Under the pieces are notes generated by a model. The model saw nothing but the letters and a program-made list of their open reading frames with translations. It was not told the origin of the DNA and made no database searches. A stretch of DNA of 57,882 nt from Streptomyces acidicola. GTDB lineage: Bacteria; Actinomycetota; Actinomycetes; Streptomycetales; Streptomycetaceae. Both the position numbers and the translations under genes were made by a program. This document shows, in pieces, positions 25,279 to 33,043 of this stretch. Positions within the stretch are counted from its first letter, which is position 1. Every line of letters starts with the position of its first letter. The stretch spans positions 1 through 57,882 of the forward strand of contig NZ_VMNX01000026.1 of assembly GCF_009377235.1 (NCBI RefSeq), written 5' to 3'.

Positions 25279-26208
25279 GTGCCGATCTACCTCGCCAGAC
25301 GCCTCGGCCAGAGCCTGCTGACCGTCTTCCTCACCCTGACCACCGTGTTCCTGCTGGTGCGGCTCGCCCCCGGCGACCCGGCCGCCGCGTACGCGCCCCC
25401 CTTCGCGTCGAGCGCCGATCTGGCCCGTATCCGGGCGGAGTTCGGCCTGGACGACCCGCTGTTCACCCAGTACGGGATCTTCCTGCGCGACCTGTTCACC
25501 GGGAACCTGGGTACGAGCTACTCCTTCCACGCCCCCGCCTTCGACGTGGTCATGGACCGCATGCCCTACACGGTCACCCTCGCCGTCGCGGCCCTCGCGG
25601 TCACGACCCTTGTCGCCGTCCCGCTGGGTGTGTGGATGGCGCGCCGCGCCGACACGAAGCGGGAGCTGGGCGCCAACGTGATGACGATCGCGGGGCAGTC
25701 GATGCCGGACTTCTGGACCGGAGTGATGCTGCTGACGGTGTTCGCCGTACTGTTCCCGGTGCTGCCCGCCTCCGGCTTCACCACCTGGAGCGGACTCGTC
25801 CTGCCCACCATCACCGTCGCCGTGCTCCAGCTCGCCCTGGTCTCACGGCTGGTGCGGCGCGAGATGGTCTCCGCACTGACCTCCCCGTACGTCACCGTCG
25901 CCCGCTCGCGCGGAGTTTCCGAGCGCGCACTGACCTGGCGCTACGCCCTCGGGAACTCCGGGGTGCCCCTGCTCACCGCGCTCGGTACGCGCTTCGCGGC
26001 GCTCCTCAACGGTGTCGTGGTCGTCGAGGTCGTCTTCGGCTGGCCCGGCGTCGGCTCCCTCGTGGTGCGCGCCCTGGAGACCCGCGACTACCCGCTGATC
26101 CAGGCGACCGTGCTGGTCACGGCCACCCTCGCGATCCTCGTCCAACTCCTCGTCGACCTCGCCTACCCGCTGCTCGACCCGCGGGTACGCCTCGGAAAGG
26201 CGGCCTGA
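25279..26208 (+). CDS. ABC transporter permease (DppB-like)
   Basis: A 309-residue permease with the standard N-terminus (YLARRLGQSLLTVFL, then FLLVRLAPGDPA), six hydrophobic segments and the EAA loop SPYVTVARSRGVSERALTWR. It starts with GTG, 3 bases after the binding-protein stop. It partners the next permease. Confidence 0.92.
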   Translation: MPIYLARRLGQSLLTVFLTLTTVFLLVRLAPGDPAAAYAPPFASSADLARIRAEFGLDDPLFTQYGIFLRDLFTGNLGTSYSFHAPAFDVVMDRMPYTVTLAVAALAVTTLVAVPLGVWMARRADTKRELGANVMTIAGQSMPDFWTGVMLLTVFAVLFPVLPASGFTTWSGLVLPTITVAVLQLALVSRLVRREMVSALTSPYVTVARSRGVSERALTWRYALGNSGVPLLTALGTRFAALLNGVVVVEVVFGWPGVGSLVVRALETRDYPLIQATVLVTATLAILVQLLVDLAYPLLDPRVRLGKAA

Positions 26209-26211
26209 GCC

Positions 26212-27114
26212 ATGAGCAGTACGGCCATAGGAACCGAACGGCCGAGCGCCGTCACCGCACGCGACCTCGCCCGCGCCACCGCCACGCGCACCCGGCGCAG
26301 CGCTCATGTGAAGCTGTGGGCCGGAGCGGTCTGCACCGCACTCGTCGTGGTGCCCGTGGCGCTGGCGAACGTGCTGCCCCTGCCGGGCGCCAACGCCCAG
26401 GACCTGTCCCGGCGCCGGCTGCCTCCGCTGAGCGAGGGCCATCTGTTCGGCACGGACCAGCTCGGCCGCGACCTGCTGTCCCGCATCCTGCACGGTGGCC
26501 AGGTGTCCCTGACGGTCGGCGTGCTCGCCGTGCTCGTCTCCGGGCTCATCGGCATCGCGGCCGGGGCGGCGGCCGGGTTCTTCGGCGGCTGGGTCGACGC
26601 GCTCGTCTCCCGCTTCCTGGAGGCCCAGCTCGCACTGCCGCTGCTGATGATGCTGCTCCTGGTCGTCGCGCTGTTCGGGCCGTCCGTCACCGTCATCACG
26701 TGTGTGATCGCCGTGGCCCAGTGGCCGGAGGTCGCCCGTCTGACCCGGTCGCTCGTCCTGGTCGAGCGGGAGAAACCGTACGTCGCCGCCGCCCGCGTCC
26801 TCGGCCTGCGCGCCTGGCAGGTACTGCTGCGCCACGTCATCCCCAACGTCGTGCGGCCCGCCAGCCTCGTCGTACTGCTCCTGCTGGCGCAGGCCGTGCT
26901 GCTGGAGAGCGCGCTCAGTTTCCTCGGCGCGGGACCGCAGCGGCCCTTCGCGACCTGGGGGCGGATCATCTCCGACGGCCAGGCGTACATCACCACCTCG
27001 TGGTGGCTCGTCACACTGCCAGGACTGGTGATCGCACTGCTGGTCGTCGGGGTGAACCTGCTGGGCGACGGGCTGCGCGACCGCACACGACGGAGGAAGG
27101 GAGCCGGAGCATGA
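26212..27114 (+). CDS. ABC transporter permease (DppC-like)
   Basis: A 300-residue permease with a polar N-terminal tail, then membrane segments, the GTDQLGRDLLSRILHGG motif of the OppC/DppC group and the EAA loop KPYVAAARVLGLRAWQVLLRH. It overlaps the next ATPase gene by ATGA at 27111-27114. Confidence 0.92.
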   Translation: MSSTAIGTERPSAVTARDLARATATRTRRSAHVKLWAGAVCTALVVVPVALANVLPLPGANAQDLSRRRLPPLSEGHLFGTDQLGRDLLSRILHGGQVSLTVGVLAVLVSGLIGIAAGAAAGFFGGWVDALVSRFLEAQLALPLLMMLLLVVALFGPSVTVITCVIAVAQWPEVARLTRSLVLVEREKPYVAAARVLGLRAWQVLLRHVIPNVVRPASLVVLLLLAQAVLLESALSFLGAGPQRPFATWGRIISDGQAYITTSWWLVTLPGLVIALLVVGVNLLGDGLRDRTRRRKGAGA

Positions 27115-27971
27115 CACAGACAACGACCGTTCGGCACGACGACCAGCCGCTGCTGGACGTCACCGACCTTCAGATCGAGCTCGTCACCGCGAACGGGGTC
27201 GTCCGAGCCGTCGACGGCGTGAGCTTCACCGTCGGCCACGGTGAGACCGTCACCCTCATCGGAGAGTCGGGGTCGGGGAAGTCCACCACCGCGATGGGTG
27301 TCCTGCGGCTGCTGCCCGAAGGGCTCGCTGTACTGTCGGGCAGCGTGCGGATCGCAGGGCGGGACGTCCTCGCCGACCCGGACGCCGCCCGTGCCGTACG
27401 CGGGCGCACGGTGTCGCTGATCCCGCAGGACCCGATGACGGCGCTCAGCCCGGTGCACACCGTCGGCCGCCAGCTCGGCGACGCGATCCGGCTGCGCCAC
27501 CCCGAGCTCACCCGCGCCCAGGTCCGCGACAAGGGCACTGAACTGCTCGGCCGGGTGCACATCACCAAGCCGGAGACCCGCTGGAAGGCGTACCCGCACC
27601 AGTTCTCCGGCGGCATGCTCCAGCGCATCCTCATCGCGATCGCACTGGCCGGGGAGCCCGACCTGCTGGTCGCCGACGAGCCGACGTCCGCGCTGGACGC
27701 CACCGTGCAGGCAGGGGTCCTCGACCTGCTGATGGAACTGCAGGAGCGCACCGGCATCGGCATGCTGATGATCACCCACGACCTGGGCGTGGCCCGGCTC
27801 GTCTCCGACCGCATCCACGTCATGAAGGACGGTCGCTTCGTCGAGTCCGGCCCGGCCGAGCAGATCGTGGCACGGCCCGCCGCCCCCTATACCCGCGACC
27901 TCCTCGCCGCCGTGCCCCGCCTGGGCGCCTGGGACGAGGACGAACCCCTCGTGGAGGGAGCAGCCTCATGA
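27111..27971 (+). CDS. ABC transporter ATP-binding protein (DppD-like)
   Basis: A 286-residue ATPase with Walker A GESGSGKS, QDPMTALSPVHTV, signature FSGGMLQR, Walker B LLVADEPTSALD and ITHDLG. The signature FSGGMLQR is the usual variant in DppD/OppD-type proteins. It is the first of the two ATPases for this importer and overlaps both neighbours by four bases. Confidence 0.92.
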   Translation: MTQTTTVRHDDQPLLDVTDLQIELVTANGVVRAVDGVSFTVGHGETVTLIGESGSGKSTTAMGVLRLLPEGLAVLSGSVRIAGRDVLADPDAARAVRGRTVSLIPQDPMTALSPVHTVGRQLGDAIRLRHPELTRAQVRDKGTELLGRVHITKPETRWKAYPHQFSGGMLQRILIAIALAGEPDLLVADEPTSALDATVQAGVLDLLMELQERTGIGMLMITHDLGVARLVSDRIHVMKDGRFVESGPAEQIVARPAAPYTRDLLAAVPRLGAWDEDEPLVEGAAS

Positions 27972-28786
27972 CCGACACCCTGCTCGCCGTGGAGGATCTC
28001 GTCATCGAGTATCCGACCCGGCAAGGCCCCTTCCGCGCCGTGGACCAGGTCGGGTTCCGGCTGGCGCGCGGCGGTTCCCTCGCCGTCGTCGGCGAGTCCG
28101 GCTGCGGCAAGTCGACGCTCGCACGGGCGCTGGTCCGGCTGCTGAAGCCGACGGCCGGCCGCATCGTGCTCGACGGCACGGACATCGCGACCCTGCCCGA
28201 ACGGCGGCTGCGCCCGCTGCGCCGACGCGTCCAGATGGTGTTCCAGGACCCGTACGGCTCCCTCGACCCGCACCTCACCGCCCAGCAGATCGTCGCCGAG
28301 CCGCTGCGCCTGGCGGGCGTGTCCGACCGGACCGAACGGGCCCGGCGCGCCGCCGAGCTGCTCGACCAGGTCGGCCTGCCGAAGTCCGCGCTCGACCGCC
28401 GGCCCGCCGACTTCTCCGGCGGACAGCGCCAGCGCATCGGCATCGCCCGCGCCCTGGCCTCCCGCCCCGACCTGCTCGTGTGCGACGAGGCGACCTCCGC
28501 GCTCGACGTCTCCGTACAGGCCCAGGTCCTCGGTCTGCTGCAGGAACTGCAGGAGGAGACCGGCATCGCCTACCTCGTCATCGCGCACAACCTGGGCGTC
28601 GTGCGCGAGATCAGCACCGACGTGGTGGTGATGCGCTCCGGCCGCGTCGTCGAGACCGGCCCCACCGCGGACGTCCTCGCCTCGCCCACCGACCCCTACA
28701 CCCGGGCCCTGCGGCGCGCCGCTCTCGACCCGACCGCGATCCACGGCGTGAAACCGCGCCGCGTACTGGAAGGAAACCGCACGTGA
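27968..28786 (+). CDS. ABC transporter ATP-binding protein (DppF-like)
   Basis: A 272-residue ATPase with Walker A GESGCGKS, FQDPYGSLDPHLTAQQ, signature FSGGQRQR, Walker B LLVCDEATSALD and a histidine switch in AHNLG. Two positions differ from the common form: CDEA instead of ADEP in Walker B, and AHNL instead of SHDL. Both are tolerated variants. The stop overlaps the aldo/keto reductase GTG. Confidence 0.9.
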   Translation: MTDTLLAVEDLVIEYPTRQGPFRAVDQVGFRLARGGSLAVVGESGCGKSTLARALVRLLKPTAGRIVLDGTDIATLPERRLRPLRRRVQMVFQDPYGSLDPHLTAQQIVAEPLRLAGVSDRTERARRAAELLDQVGLPKSALDRRPADFSGGQRQRIGIARALASRPDLLVCDEATSALDVSVQAQVLGLLQELQEETGIAYLVIAHNLGVVREISTDVVVMRSGRVVETGPTADVLASPTDPYTRALRRAALDPTAIHGVKPRRVLEGNRT

Positions 28787-29775
28787 CCACCGGCGTCCCC
28801 ATCGCCATCTCTCTGCCGGACCGACCCGTCCCGCTCTCCCGCCTGGTCCTCGGCACCATGACCTTCGGCGACACGGTCGACCGCGCGGGCGCCGCCGCCA
28901 TGCTGGACGCGGCCCTCGACGCGGGCATCAACGGCGTCGACACCGCCAACGGCTACGCGGGCGGCGAGAGCGAGCGCCTCCTCGGCGAGCTGCTGCCGGG
29001 CCGCCGCGACCGGATCGTCCTCGCCACCAAGGCGGGCATCCCGCACCCCGACCAGGGCGACCACGCCCCGCTGTCGCCCGCCGGACTGCGTGCCGCCCTG
29101 GAAGGCAGCCTCAAGCGCCTCGGCACCGACCACGTCGACCTCTTCTACCTCCACCAGCCGGACCGCAGGACCCCGATCTCCGACACCCTCGCCACCGTCG
29201 CCGAGTTCGCCGCCGAGGGCAAGATCCGCGCGCTCGGCGTCTCCAACTACGCGGCCTGGCAGATCTCCCTGCTGGTGCGCACCGCCGACGAGGTCGGCGC
29301 CCCGCGCCCCGTCGTCGCCCAGCAGCTGCACAACCTCCTCGCGCGCCGCATCGAGGAGGAGTACGTGGAGTACGCGGCCGTCACCGGCCTCGCCACCATG
29401 GTCTACAACCCGCTCGGTGGCGGCCTGCTGACGGGGCGTCACCAGTTCGACAGCGCGCCCGGGGCGGGCCGCTTCGGCGACTCCCGGCTCGCCGGGATGT
29501 ACCGGGAACGGTACTGGGACGAGCGCCTCTTCACCGCCGTCGCGCAGCTCACCGAGATCGCCGAGGGGGCCGGCATCCCGCTCACCGAGCTCGCCCTGCG
29601 CTGGCTCCTCGACCGCCCCTCCACGGACGCGCTGCTCCTCGGCGGCTCCCGGACCGAACACCTCCTCGCCAACGTCGCCGCCGCCCAGGCCGGCCCCCTG
29701 CCGGCCGATGTGACGGCCGCCTGCGACGAGGTCGGCGCGCGGCTGAGAGGCCCGATGCCGGCCTACAACCGCTGA
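28783..29775 (+). CDS. Aldo/keto reductase
   Basis: A 330-residue NADPH-dependent oxidoreductase with the complete catalytic tetrad: Asp and Tyr in VDTANGYAGGESE, Lys in ATKAGI and His in YLHQPD. GVSNYAAWQ is the usual barrel motif, and LLGGSRTEHL is the C-terminal cofactor-phosphate region. GTG 28783 overlaps the previous stop (GTGA) with GGAAGGA upstream. In this operon it may reduce or oxidise a sugar aldehyde or keto acid; the substrate is not determined by sequence. Confidence 0.9.
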   Translation: MTTGVPIAISLPDRPVPLSRLVLGTMTFGDTVDRAGAAAMLDAALDAGINGVDTANGYAGGESERLLGELLPGRRDRIVLATKAGIPHPDQGDHAPLSPAGLRAALEGSLKRLGTDHVDLFYLHQPDRRTPISDTLATVAEFAAEGKIRALGVSNYAAWQISLLVRTADEVGAPRPVVAQQLHNLLARRIEEEYVEYAAVTGLATMVYNPLGGGLLTGRHQFDSAPGAGRFGDSRLAGMYRERYWDERLFTAVAQLTEIAEGAGIPLTELALRWLLDRPSTDALLLGGSRTEHLLANVAAAQAGPLPADVTAACDEVGARLRGPMPAYNR

Positions 29776-29790
29776 CACCTCGCCGGGTTC

Positions 29791-29840
29791 GCCGACCGGT
29801 TCGCCGAGCGGCCCGCCGACCGGTTCGTCAGCCGGTCGGC
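29791..29840 (+). repeat. 12-bp tandem repeats with hairpin inside operon
   Basis: Three 12-bp units occur back to back: GCCGACCGGTTC (29791), GCCGAGCGGCCC (29803) and GCCGACCGGTTC (29815). The last unit pairs with CCGGTCGGC at 29832-29840 to form a perfect 9-bp stem with an 8-base loop. It lies between the aldo/keto reductase and aldolase genes and could reduce downstream transcription or act as an mRNA processing point. Confidence 0.5.
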
Positions 29841-29910
29841 GTCGCGAGCACCCCGACCTTCCACCGTCCCACCGCCCTGTCGCCTCTTCGTTCCAAGGAG
29901 CCTGCACTTC

Positions 29911-30720
29911 ATGAACGCCGTCCCCGGCACCCCCGCCCCGGGCACCGCCGCCGCCTTCGCCGCCCTCCTGCGGGCCCGTGAACCGCTCGTCGGCTACTGG
30001 TGCGTGCTCGACTCCCCGGTCTCGACCGAACGCATCGCCCGCCTCGGCTACGACTACGTCGCCCTCGACGCCCAGCACGGCCTTATCGAGTACTCGGGCG
30101 TGCTGGCCTCGCTGACGGCGATCGACACCAAGGGCTCCAGCGCCGTCGGCCTGGTCCGCGTCGAGGCCAACGACCCCATGCCGATCGGCAAGGCCCTCGA
30201 CGCCGGCGCCGCCGGTGTGATCGTTCCGCTGATCGACAACGCCCAGGACGCCTTCGCGGCAGTGGCCGCCGTGCGCTACCCCCCGCTGGGAATCCGTTCG
30301 TACGGGCCGATGCGCTCGGGGCTCCGTATCGGCCCCAATCCGGCCGACGCCCACCGGGAGACCGTCGTCCTCGCGATGATCGAGACGGCGGAAGGGCTCG
30401 CCAACGTCGAGGAGATCTGCGCCACCGACGGCCTCGACGGCGTCTACGTCGGCCCCTCCGACCTGCGCATCGCGCTCGGCGGGGCGACCTCCACAGACCC
30501 CGCGGTCGCCGCCGAGTTCGAGGCCGCACTCGTCAGGGTGCGGACGGCGGCGGCCGCGGCCGGTATCGCGGCGGGCATCCACAACCCGGACGGCGCCGCC
30601 GCGGCCAAGCGACTCGCCGAGGGCTTCACCTTCGCCACGGTCGCCTGCGACCTGGTGCATCTGGAGCAGGTGGCCGCCGGGCATCTGGAGGCGGCGCGCG
30701 CGAAGGGGGAAGCACGATGA
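29911..30720 (+). CDS. HpcH/HpaI family aldolase
   Basis: A 269-residue class II (metal-dependent) pyruvate aldolase of the HpcH/GarL/RhmA group. Catalytic His 56 lies in VALDAQHGLIEY, where Gln replaces the more usual Glu. Arginine is in GLVRVEAND, and the metal-ligand Glu is in MIETAEGLANVEEI. VYVGPSDLRIALG is the second strongly conserved block. It cleaves a 4-hydroxy-2-oxo acid to pyruvate plus an aldehyde. AAGGAG lies 9 bases before ATG 29911, and the stop overlaps the next gene by ATGA. It is probably the cleavage step of the pathway encoded here. Confidence 0.9.
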   Translation: MNAVPGTPAPGTAAAFAALLRAREPLVGYWCVLDSPVSTERIARLGYDYVALDAQHGLIEYSGVLASLTAIDTKGSSAVGLVRVEANDPMPIGKALDAGAAGVIVPLIDNAQDAFAAVAAVRYPPLGIRSYGPMRSGLRIGPNPADAHRETVVLAMIETAEGLANVEEICATDGLDGVYVGPSDLRIALGGATSTDPAVAAEFEAALVRVRTAAAAAGIAAGIHNPDGAAAAKRLAEGFTFATVACDLVHLEQVAAGHLEAARAKGEAR

Positions 30721-31985
30721 CGGGCACGGAAGCGGTCACCGGGGCGGGCACGGGGTCCGGCAAGGAGGCGAGCACGGAGACGGACGCGCCCGCACCCGTC
30801 GTCGCCGACGGAGTCCTCCGCCCCCACCCCGGCCGGCCCGGCCGCGCCGAAGCCCACCTCGCCGCCCCCGCCGTGCAGAACCACGCCGCCAACCTCACCG
30901 TGCTGCCCGGCGGCGCTCTGGGGTGCGTCTGGTTCGCGGGGACCCTGGAGGGGGTCTCCGACATCTCGGTGTGGTTCTCCCGGCTGGCCCCGGGCGCGGA
31001 CGCCTGGTCCGACCCGGTCCAGCTCTCCGAGGACCCGGGCCGCTCGGAACAGAACCCGCTCCTCTTCCCCGCCCCCTCCGGCGACCTGTGGCTCCTGCAC
31101 ACCGCCCAGCTCGGCGGCCGGCAGGAGACCGCGGAGGTACGGCTGCGTGTCAGCGCCGACGGGGGCGTCACCTGGGGACCCACGCGCACCCTCATCGAGG
31201 GAGGCGTCTTCGTCCGTCAACCCGTCACCGAACTCCCTGAGACCGGAAGGCTGTTGCTGCCCGTCTTCCGCTGTGTCGCACCACCCGACGCCCCCTGGAC
31301 GGGCGATCGCGACACCAGCTCGGTGATGATCAGCGACGACGGCGGCACCACCTGGCAGGAGCACCCGGTGCCCGGTTCCACCGGACTCGTCCACATGAAC
31401 ATCCGCCCCCTGCCCGACGGTTCACTCCTCGCCCTCTTCCGCAGCCGCCGCGCCGACGCGGTGCACCGCAGCGTGTCGTACGACGACGGGGAGACCTGGA
31501 GCGAGCCCGAGCCGCTGGCCCTGCCGAACAACAACTCCTCGATCCAGTACGCCGTCCTCTCCGACGGCCGCCTCGCCCTCACGTACAACCACAGCAGCGC
31601 GGCGGACGCAGTGGCGCGCAGGGTGTCGCTGTACGACGACATCGAGGACGAGGGAACGGATGAGCAGCAGGGCGAGCAGAAGGGCGAGCAGAAGGCGGCG
31701 GCCGAGCCTTCCGGTGACGCCTTCTGGGGCGCCCCGCGCGCCCCGCTCAGCCTCGCCGTCTCCTCCGACGGCGGCCGGACCTGGCCCCAGCGCCACGATC
31801 TGGAGACCGGCGACGGCCACTGCCTCACCAACAACTCCCGCGACGGCCTGAACCGCGAGCTGTCGTACCCGTCGATCACCCAGACACCGGACGGCACCCT
31901 GCACATCGCGTACACACACCACCGCCGCACCATCCAGTACGTCCGACTGAGCCCGCAGTGGACGGACAGGGAGTTCCCCGCATGA
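30717..31985 (+). CDS. Sialidase-fold (BNR repeat) protein
   Basis: A 422-residue protein with a six-bladed propeller-like sequence. Four Asp-box repeats are visible: SADGGVTWG, SDDGGTTWQ, SYDDGETWS and SSDGGRTWP. No signal peptide is present, so it is predicted to be cytoplasmic, unlike secreted sialidases. A charged insertion near residue 315 (EQQGEQKGEQK) separates two blades. The family (BNR_2) includes sialidases and other glycoside-active or isomerase-like enzymes. In this operon it could release or epimerise the acid-sugar substrate, but I cannot assign a reaction. ATGA overlaps on both sides tie it firmly to the operon. Confidence 0.8.
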   Translation: MTGTEAVTGAGTGSGKEASTETDAPAPVVADGVLRPHPGRPGRAEAHLAAPAVQNHAANLTVLPGGALGCVWFAGTLEGVSDISVWFSRLAPGADAWSDPVQLSEDPGRSEQNPLLFPAPSGDLWLLHTAQLGGRQETAEVRLRVSADGGVTWGPTRTLIEGGVFVRQPVTELPETGRLLLPVFRCVAPPDAPWTGDRDTSSVMISDDGGTTWQEHPVPGSTGLVHMNIRPLPDGSLLALFRSRRADAVHRSVSYDDGETWSEPEPLALPNNNSSIQYAVLSDGRLALTYNHSSAADAVARRVSLYDDIEDEGTDEQQGEQKGEQKAAAEPSGDAFWGAPRAPLSLAVSSDGGRTWPQRHDLETGDGHCLTNNSRDGLNRELSYPSITQTPDGTLHIAYTHHRRTIQYVRLSPQWTDREFPA

Positions 31986-32956
31986 CCGACACGGCCTCCA
32001 TGGCCTCCACCGGCTCCTCGACCACCCTCATCACCACCCCCACCTTCGCCCGCCACTCGCCCGACCCCTGGGAGATCCTCGCGTCGGCGGGCGCGGGACC
32101 GCTTCGCCCGTACGAGGACAGCGCACTGCCTCATGTCGAACTCCTCGCGCACATCGGCACGGTGGACGCCCTCATCGTCGGCATGGACTCCATCACGGCG
32201 GAGGTCATCGAGGCGGCCGACCGCCTCAAGGTCATCGCCAAGCACGGTGTCGGCGTCGACACCATCGACCTCGCCGCGGCCCGGGCCCGGGGCATCCGCG
32301 TGGTGTGCGCGCCCGGCAGCAACTCCCGCGCGGTGGCCGAGTACACCTTCGGACTCCTCCTGTCCGCGTCCCGTGGCATCACGGCCTCCCACGACGGGGT
32401 CGTGGCGGGGGAGTGGCCCAAGCTGTTCGGCCCCGAACTCGCCGGGCGCACCCTGGGCGTCGTCGGCTTCGGCCGCATCGGACGGCTTCTCGCCGGTTAC
32501 GGAGCCGCGTTCGGCATGACCGTCCTCGCGCACGACCCGTTCGTGACGGAGACCCCGGGCGCGGAGAGCGTCGGTCTGGACGAGCTGCTCGCCCGCGCCG
32601 ACGTGGTGAGCCTCCACCTGCCCGCCGACCCCGAGGCAGGCCCCCTGCTCTCCCGTGAGCGCCTCGCCGCCATGAAGCCGGGCGCCCTGCTCGTCAACGC
32701 GGCGCGCGGCGGACTCGTCGACGAGGAGGCGCTCGCCGCGCTGCTGAACGACGGGCACCTGGGCGGCGCCGCACTCGACGCCTTCGCCCATGAACCGCTG
32801 CCCGCGGACAGCCCGTTGCGCACCGCGCCGGGCGTCCTGCTGACCTCGCACATGGCGGCCTGCACCCCCGAGGCCAACCGCGCCATGGGCGTCCTGGTCG
32901 CCGAGGACGTCGTACGCGTCCTCGCGGGCGAACCCCCGCTCCGCCCAGCCACCTGA
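31982..32956 (+). CDS. D-2-hydroxyacid dehydrogenase (SerA-like)
   Basis: A 324-residue NAD-dependent dehydrogenase. The dinucleotide motif is VVGFGRIGRLL, with catalytic Arg in NAARGGLVDE, Glu in DAFAHEP and His in LTSHMAACTPEA. KHGVGVDTIDLAAARARGI is the typical family block before it. ATG 31982 overlaps the sialidase-like gene stop (ATGA); an ATG 24 bases upstream lies inside that gene. It interconverts a 2-hydroxy acid and a 2-oxo acid, and may feed the HpcH/HpaI aldolase. Confidence 0.9.
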   Translation: MTDTASMASTGSSTTLITTPTFARHSPDPWEILASAGAGPLRPYEDSALPHVELLAHIGTVDALIVGMDSITAEVIEAADRLKVIAKHGVGVDTIDLAAARARGIRVVCAPGSNSRAVAEYTFGLLLSASRGITASHDGVVAGEWPKLFGPELAGRTLGVVGFGRIGRLLAGYGAAFGMTVLAHDPFVTETPGAESVGLDELLARADVVSLHLPADPEAGPLLSRERLAAMKPGALLVNAARGGLVDEEALAALLNDGHLGGAALDAFAHEPLPADSPLRTAPGVLLTSHMAACTPEANRAMGVLVAEDVVRVLAGEPPLRPAT

Positions 32957-33043
32957 CCGACCGGCCCGAACGCAGCCACCCCCCACTACGGAAGCGTTCC
33001 CCTGTGCCCGGCGATGACGCCGGGCCGATCCCGAGGACCAGTC

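Noticed and set aside
24909..27110. Long plus-strand frame continuous with the second importer's first ATPase
   Set aside because: Only the part from ATG 27111 matches the ABC ATPase family. The upstream extension lies out of frame over the binding protein and permease genes and is Arg/Pro-rich noise.
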